The notes beneath the pieces were generated by a model. It had not been told where the DNA came from. It did no database searches and saw only the letters and a program-made list of their open reading frames with translations. The position numbers were made by a program, and so were the translations under genes. From NCBI GenBank assembly GCA_910575475.1, contig CAJTGD010000028.1, forward strand, positions 22,009 through 86,008: DNA of 64,000 nucleotides. The letters are read 5' to 3'. Shown in pieces: positions 63,574 through 64,000 of this stretch. Every line of letters begins with the position of its first letter. Within the stretch, counting starts at the first letter, position 1. Source of the stretch: Lachnospiraceae bacterium (lineage in GTDB: Bacteria; Bacillota; Clostridia; Lachnospirales; Lachnospiraceae).

Positions 63574-63866
63574 AATGGAAAGTAAAGCAAAGTTTGGAGC
63601 AGAAGCATAAACGGATGCTGGAATCCATGAAGAAATTGTCGCTGGAGGAATATAAGGAAGAGATAGACCAGAAGATACAGATACGGTTTATATAGGAAAC
63701 ATTAGGGAGAGGTGGTGATGGAAGGATAGACGATAAAGAAAAAAGGTACGGAAACAGAGTACAGGGATTTTATGGCTTAAATCGGATGGTACGGATCATA
63801 GGATATGAAAAAAATGGAATCCGATGTGCTCTAAGAAAGTAAGCATAAATTTAAGCGTCAGAGCTG
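63574..63866 (+). mobile_element. 3' remnant of an IS related to 30999-32162
   Basis: Encodes the transposase tail VKQSLEQKHKRMLESMKKLSLEEYKEEID, more complete than in the other copy, and ends with the right terminal repeat TTTAAGCGTCAGAGCTG. The 5' part is missing. Confidence 0.85.
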
Positions 63867-63875
63867 CATAAAACC

Positions 63876-64000
63876 CAGCTCTGACGCTTAAAAAAAATTA
63901 ATAAAAAAACCTCCCATTTTACGGGGAAATAAGAGATAATAGAATTAACCAAAAAACTATTTTTTCGCATTACCCATAAAAGAGAGGAGGTTTTACCATG
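63876..64000 (+). mobile_element. Left end of a second IS copy (continues beyond window)
   Basis: Begins CAGCTCTGACGCTTAAA and is nearly identical to the first 125 bases of the element at 30999, ending at the transposase ATG (63998). Exactly nine bases (63867-63875) separate it from the IS remnant, the same length as the target duplication of the other copy. Confidence 0.9.

Overview
The window looks like chromosome from a mid-GC, low-GC-lineage Firmicute of the class Clostridia, most likely Lachnospiraceae. The evidence is the core order DUF951-rpsF-ssb-rpsR-DHH phosphodiesterase-rplI-dnaB, a class B sortase, AGGAGG-type ribosome sites, YesM/YesN sugar two-component genes, and a beta-mannan operon built like the mannooligosaccharide loci of gut Roseburia-type bacteria. 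No rRNA, tRNA or CRISPR array was seen.

Layout. (1) 1-5510, minus: a sugar ABC transporter (binding lipoprotein and two permeases) followed by a YesM-type kinase and a YesN-type regulator; a Gfo/Idh/MocA oxidoreductase diverges at 5859. (2) 6995-7945: a hicB/hicA module flanked by two diverged copies of the same boundary sequence; hicA has lost its 5' end. (3) 7961-22113: an accessory island dominated by RNA-related genes. It holds a beta-CASP/MBL nuclease, two paralogous proteins of which one ends in a FliG-C-like domain, an HTH regulator with a strong promoter, an ADP-ribosylglycohydrolase, a PD-(D/E)XK-like protein, a broken phosphatase, a broken Hen1 RNA methyltransferase and an intact three-domain Pnkp RNA-repair enzyme. 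The set looks like an RNA damage/repair operon that is partly decaying. (4) 22238-30825: core genes (LUD protein, sortase B, S6, SSB, S18, GdpP-like, L9, DnaB, MerR). (5) 30999-32387: a dead IS with a 9-bp target duplication and, next to it, a MITE-like element. (6) 32417-43385: hybrid kinase plus orphan binding protein, ferredoxin, a sugar-binding lipoprotein with a large acidic insert, an OmpR-type two-component system, and MutS2. (7) 43656-56399: LacI regulator and a mannan catabolic operon: LacI-HTH::GH130 chimera, cellobiose/mannobiose 2-epimerase, mannosylglucose phosphorylase, DUF624 protein, two acetyl-esterase-like SGNH proteins (CE2-like and CE17-like), phosphohexomutase, GH1, and a ManA-ROK fusion. 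(8) 56570-61026: a catalytically dead HtrA-like protein, YhaM, and RlmD. (9) 61027-64000: mobile-element debris with RhuM, a phage HNH nuclease, an IS remnant and the start of a second IS copy.

How the genes fit together. In the mannan operon, esterases remove acetyl groups, the epimerase turns mannobiose into mannosylglucose, the phosphorylase releases mannose-1-P and glucose, the mutase gives mannose-6-P, ManA gives fructose-6-P and the ROK domain can phosphorylate the freed hexose. No transporter or endo-mannanase lies in the operon itself.

The least conventional signals are the LacI-HTH::GH130 chimera, a short repeat beginning GGAACTGTGC that sits exactly on the TAA stop codon of three unrelated genes, the decayed Hen1 beside an intact Pnkp, the FliG-like domain outside any flagellar context, and three 11-bp direct repeats ahead of the pseudo-protease promoter. 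All functions are read from sequence motifs; no search was run.
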